Shown here in pieces: positions 63,821-64,000 of a stretch of 64,000 nucleotides of DNA. The position numbers and the translations under genes were made by a program. Below the pieces are notes generated by a model. It was given only the letters and a program-made list of their open reading frames with translations. It did not search any database and had not been told where the DNA came from. Numbering within the stretch: position 1 is the first letter of the stretch; each line of letters begins with the position of its first letter. The DNA comes from Eunapius fragilis (Eukaryota; Porifera; Demospongiae; Spongillida; Spongillidae): positions 1,961,772 through 2,025,771 of the forward strand of contig OY811984.1 in NCBI GenBank assembly GCA_963681505.1, read 5' to 3'.

Positions 63821-64000
63821 ACAAGTAAATAAAACCATTCCCTAACAAGAAAGTTGTTGGTATAATAGGATTGACCAATGATGGTGTAAAAAGCATGGAA
63901 ACAAGAGTGACAGAAATTTATATTTAGCCAATTACTCAGGCATGCACTGTTCTAATGTGAGTGTGCTAAATTCAATTTTCCAGTCAAATTTCTGTCACCC
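63821..64000. mobile_element. Fold-back MITE family 1, subfamily A, cut by the window end
   Basis: Starts ACAAGTAAATAAAACCATTC and shares GCATGGAAACAAGAGTGACA with the copy at 3.3 kb. The right arm continues beyond 64,000. Confidence 0.82.

Noticed and set aside
1-64000. CRISPR arrays, tRNA or rRNA genes, bacterial operons
   Set aside because: None seen. Repeats are satellites or inverted-repeat elements, genes have spliceosomal introns, and no cloverleaf or rRNA core was recognised by eye.

Overview
The window looks like nuclear DNA of an early-branching animal. A sponge is my best guess, because the host exons are short with 50-150 bp GT-AG introns, transposons are dense and mostly DNA-type, and the RNF213, BEN, SAM and LINE sequences are of a kind known from such genomes. 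The species is not determined.

The backbone is one giant plus-strand host gene of the RNF213 (mysterin) AAA+ family. I traced 48 coding exons from 4,739 to 60,923, and every junction keeps phase, giving about 4,944 visible residues. The N-terminus lies upstream. In order the gene holds the N-terminal arm (4.7-7.6 kb), the AAA1/AAA2 region (7.7-11.0 kb), AAA3 (11.0-12.95 kb), AAA4 (17.55-18.9 kb), the later AAA/hinge and shell region (18.9-36.5 kb), and the C-terminal domain (50.8-59.6 kb). After an acidic linker come four SAM domains (60.0-60.9 kb). I find no RING or RZ finger. A further partial SAM pair lies at 62.6-62.9 kb.

The most striking feature is a 4.6 kb element with terminal inverted repeats (12,956-17,550) that sits inside a coding exon, between AAA3 sensor 1 and AAA4. 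Removing the element and one copy of a GC dinucleotide restores the reading frame exactly. The element carries an intact 11-exon BEN-domain gene and a 153-bp satellite, but no transposase that I recognise.

Large introns are transposon nests. Intron 23.4-33.6 kb holds a broken Gmr1-like LTR element (flanked by CAAGG repeats). Its 5' LTR was hit by a 2.15 kb TIR element containing an RLE-type LINE fragment, and its gag region was hit by a Merlin transposon. Intron 36.5-50.8 kb holds a hAT fragment, an unassigned transposase, a THAP-DDE element with a convergent SWIM partner, and several TIR elements. Fold-back MITEs recur across the window. The first 4.7 kb and the last 3 kb are mostly repeats.
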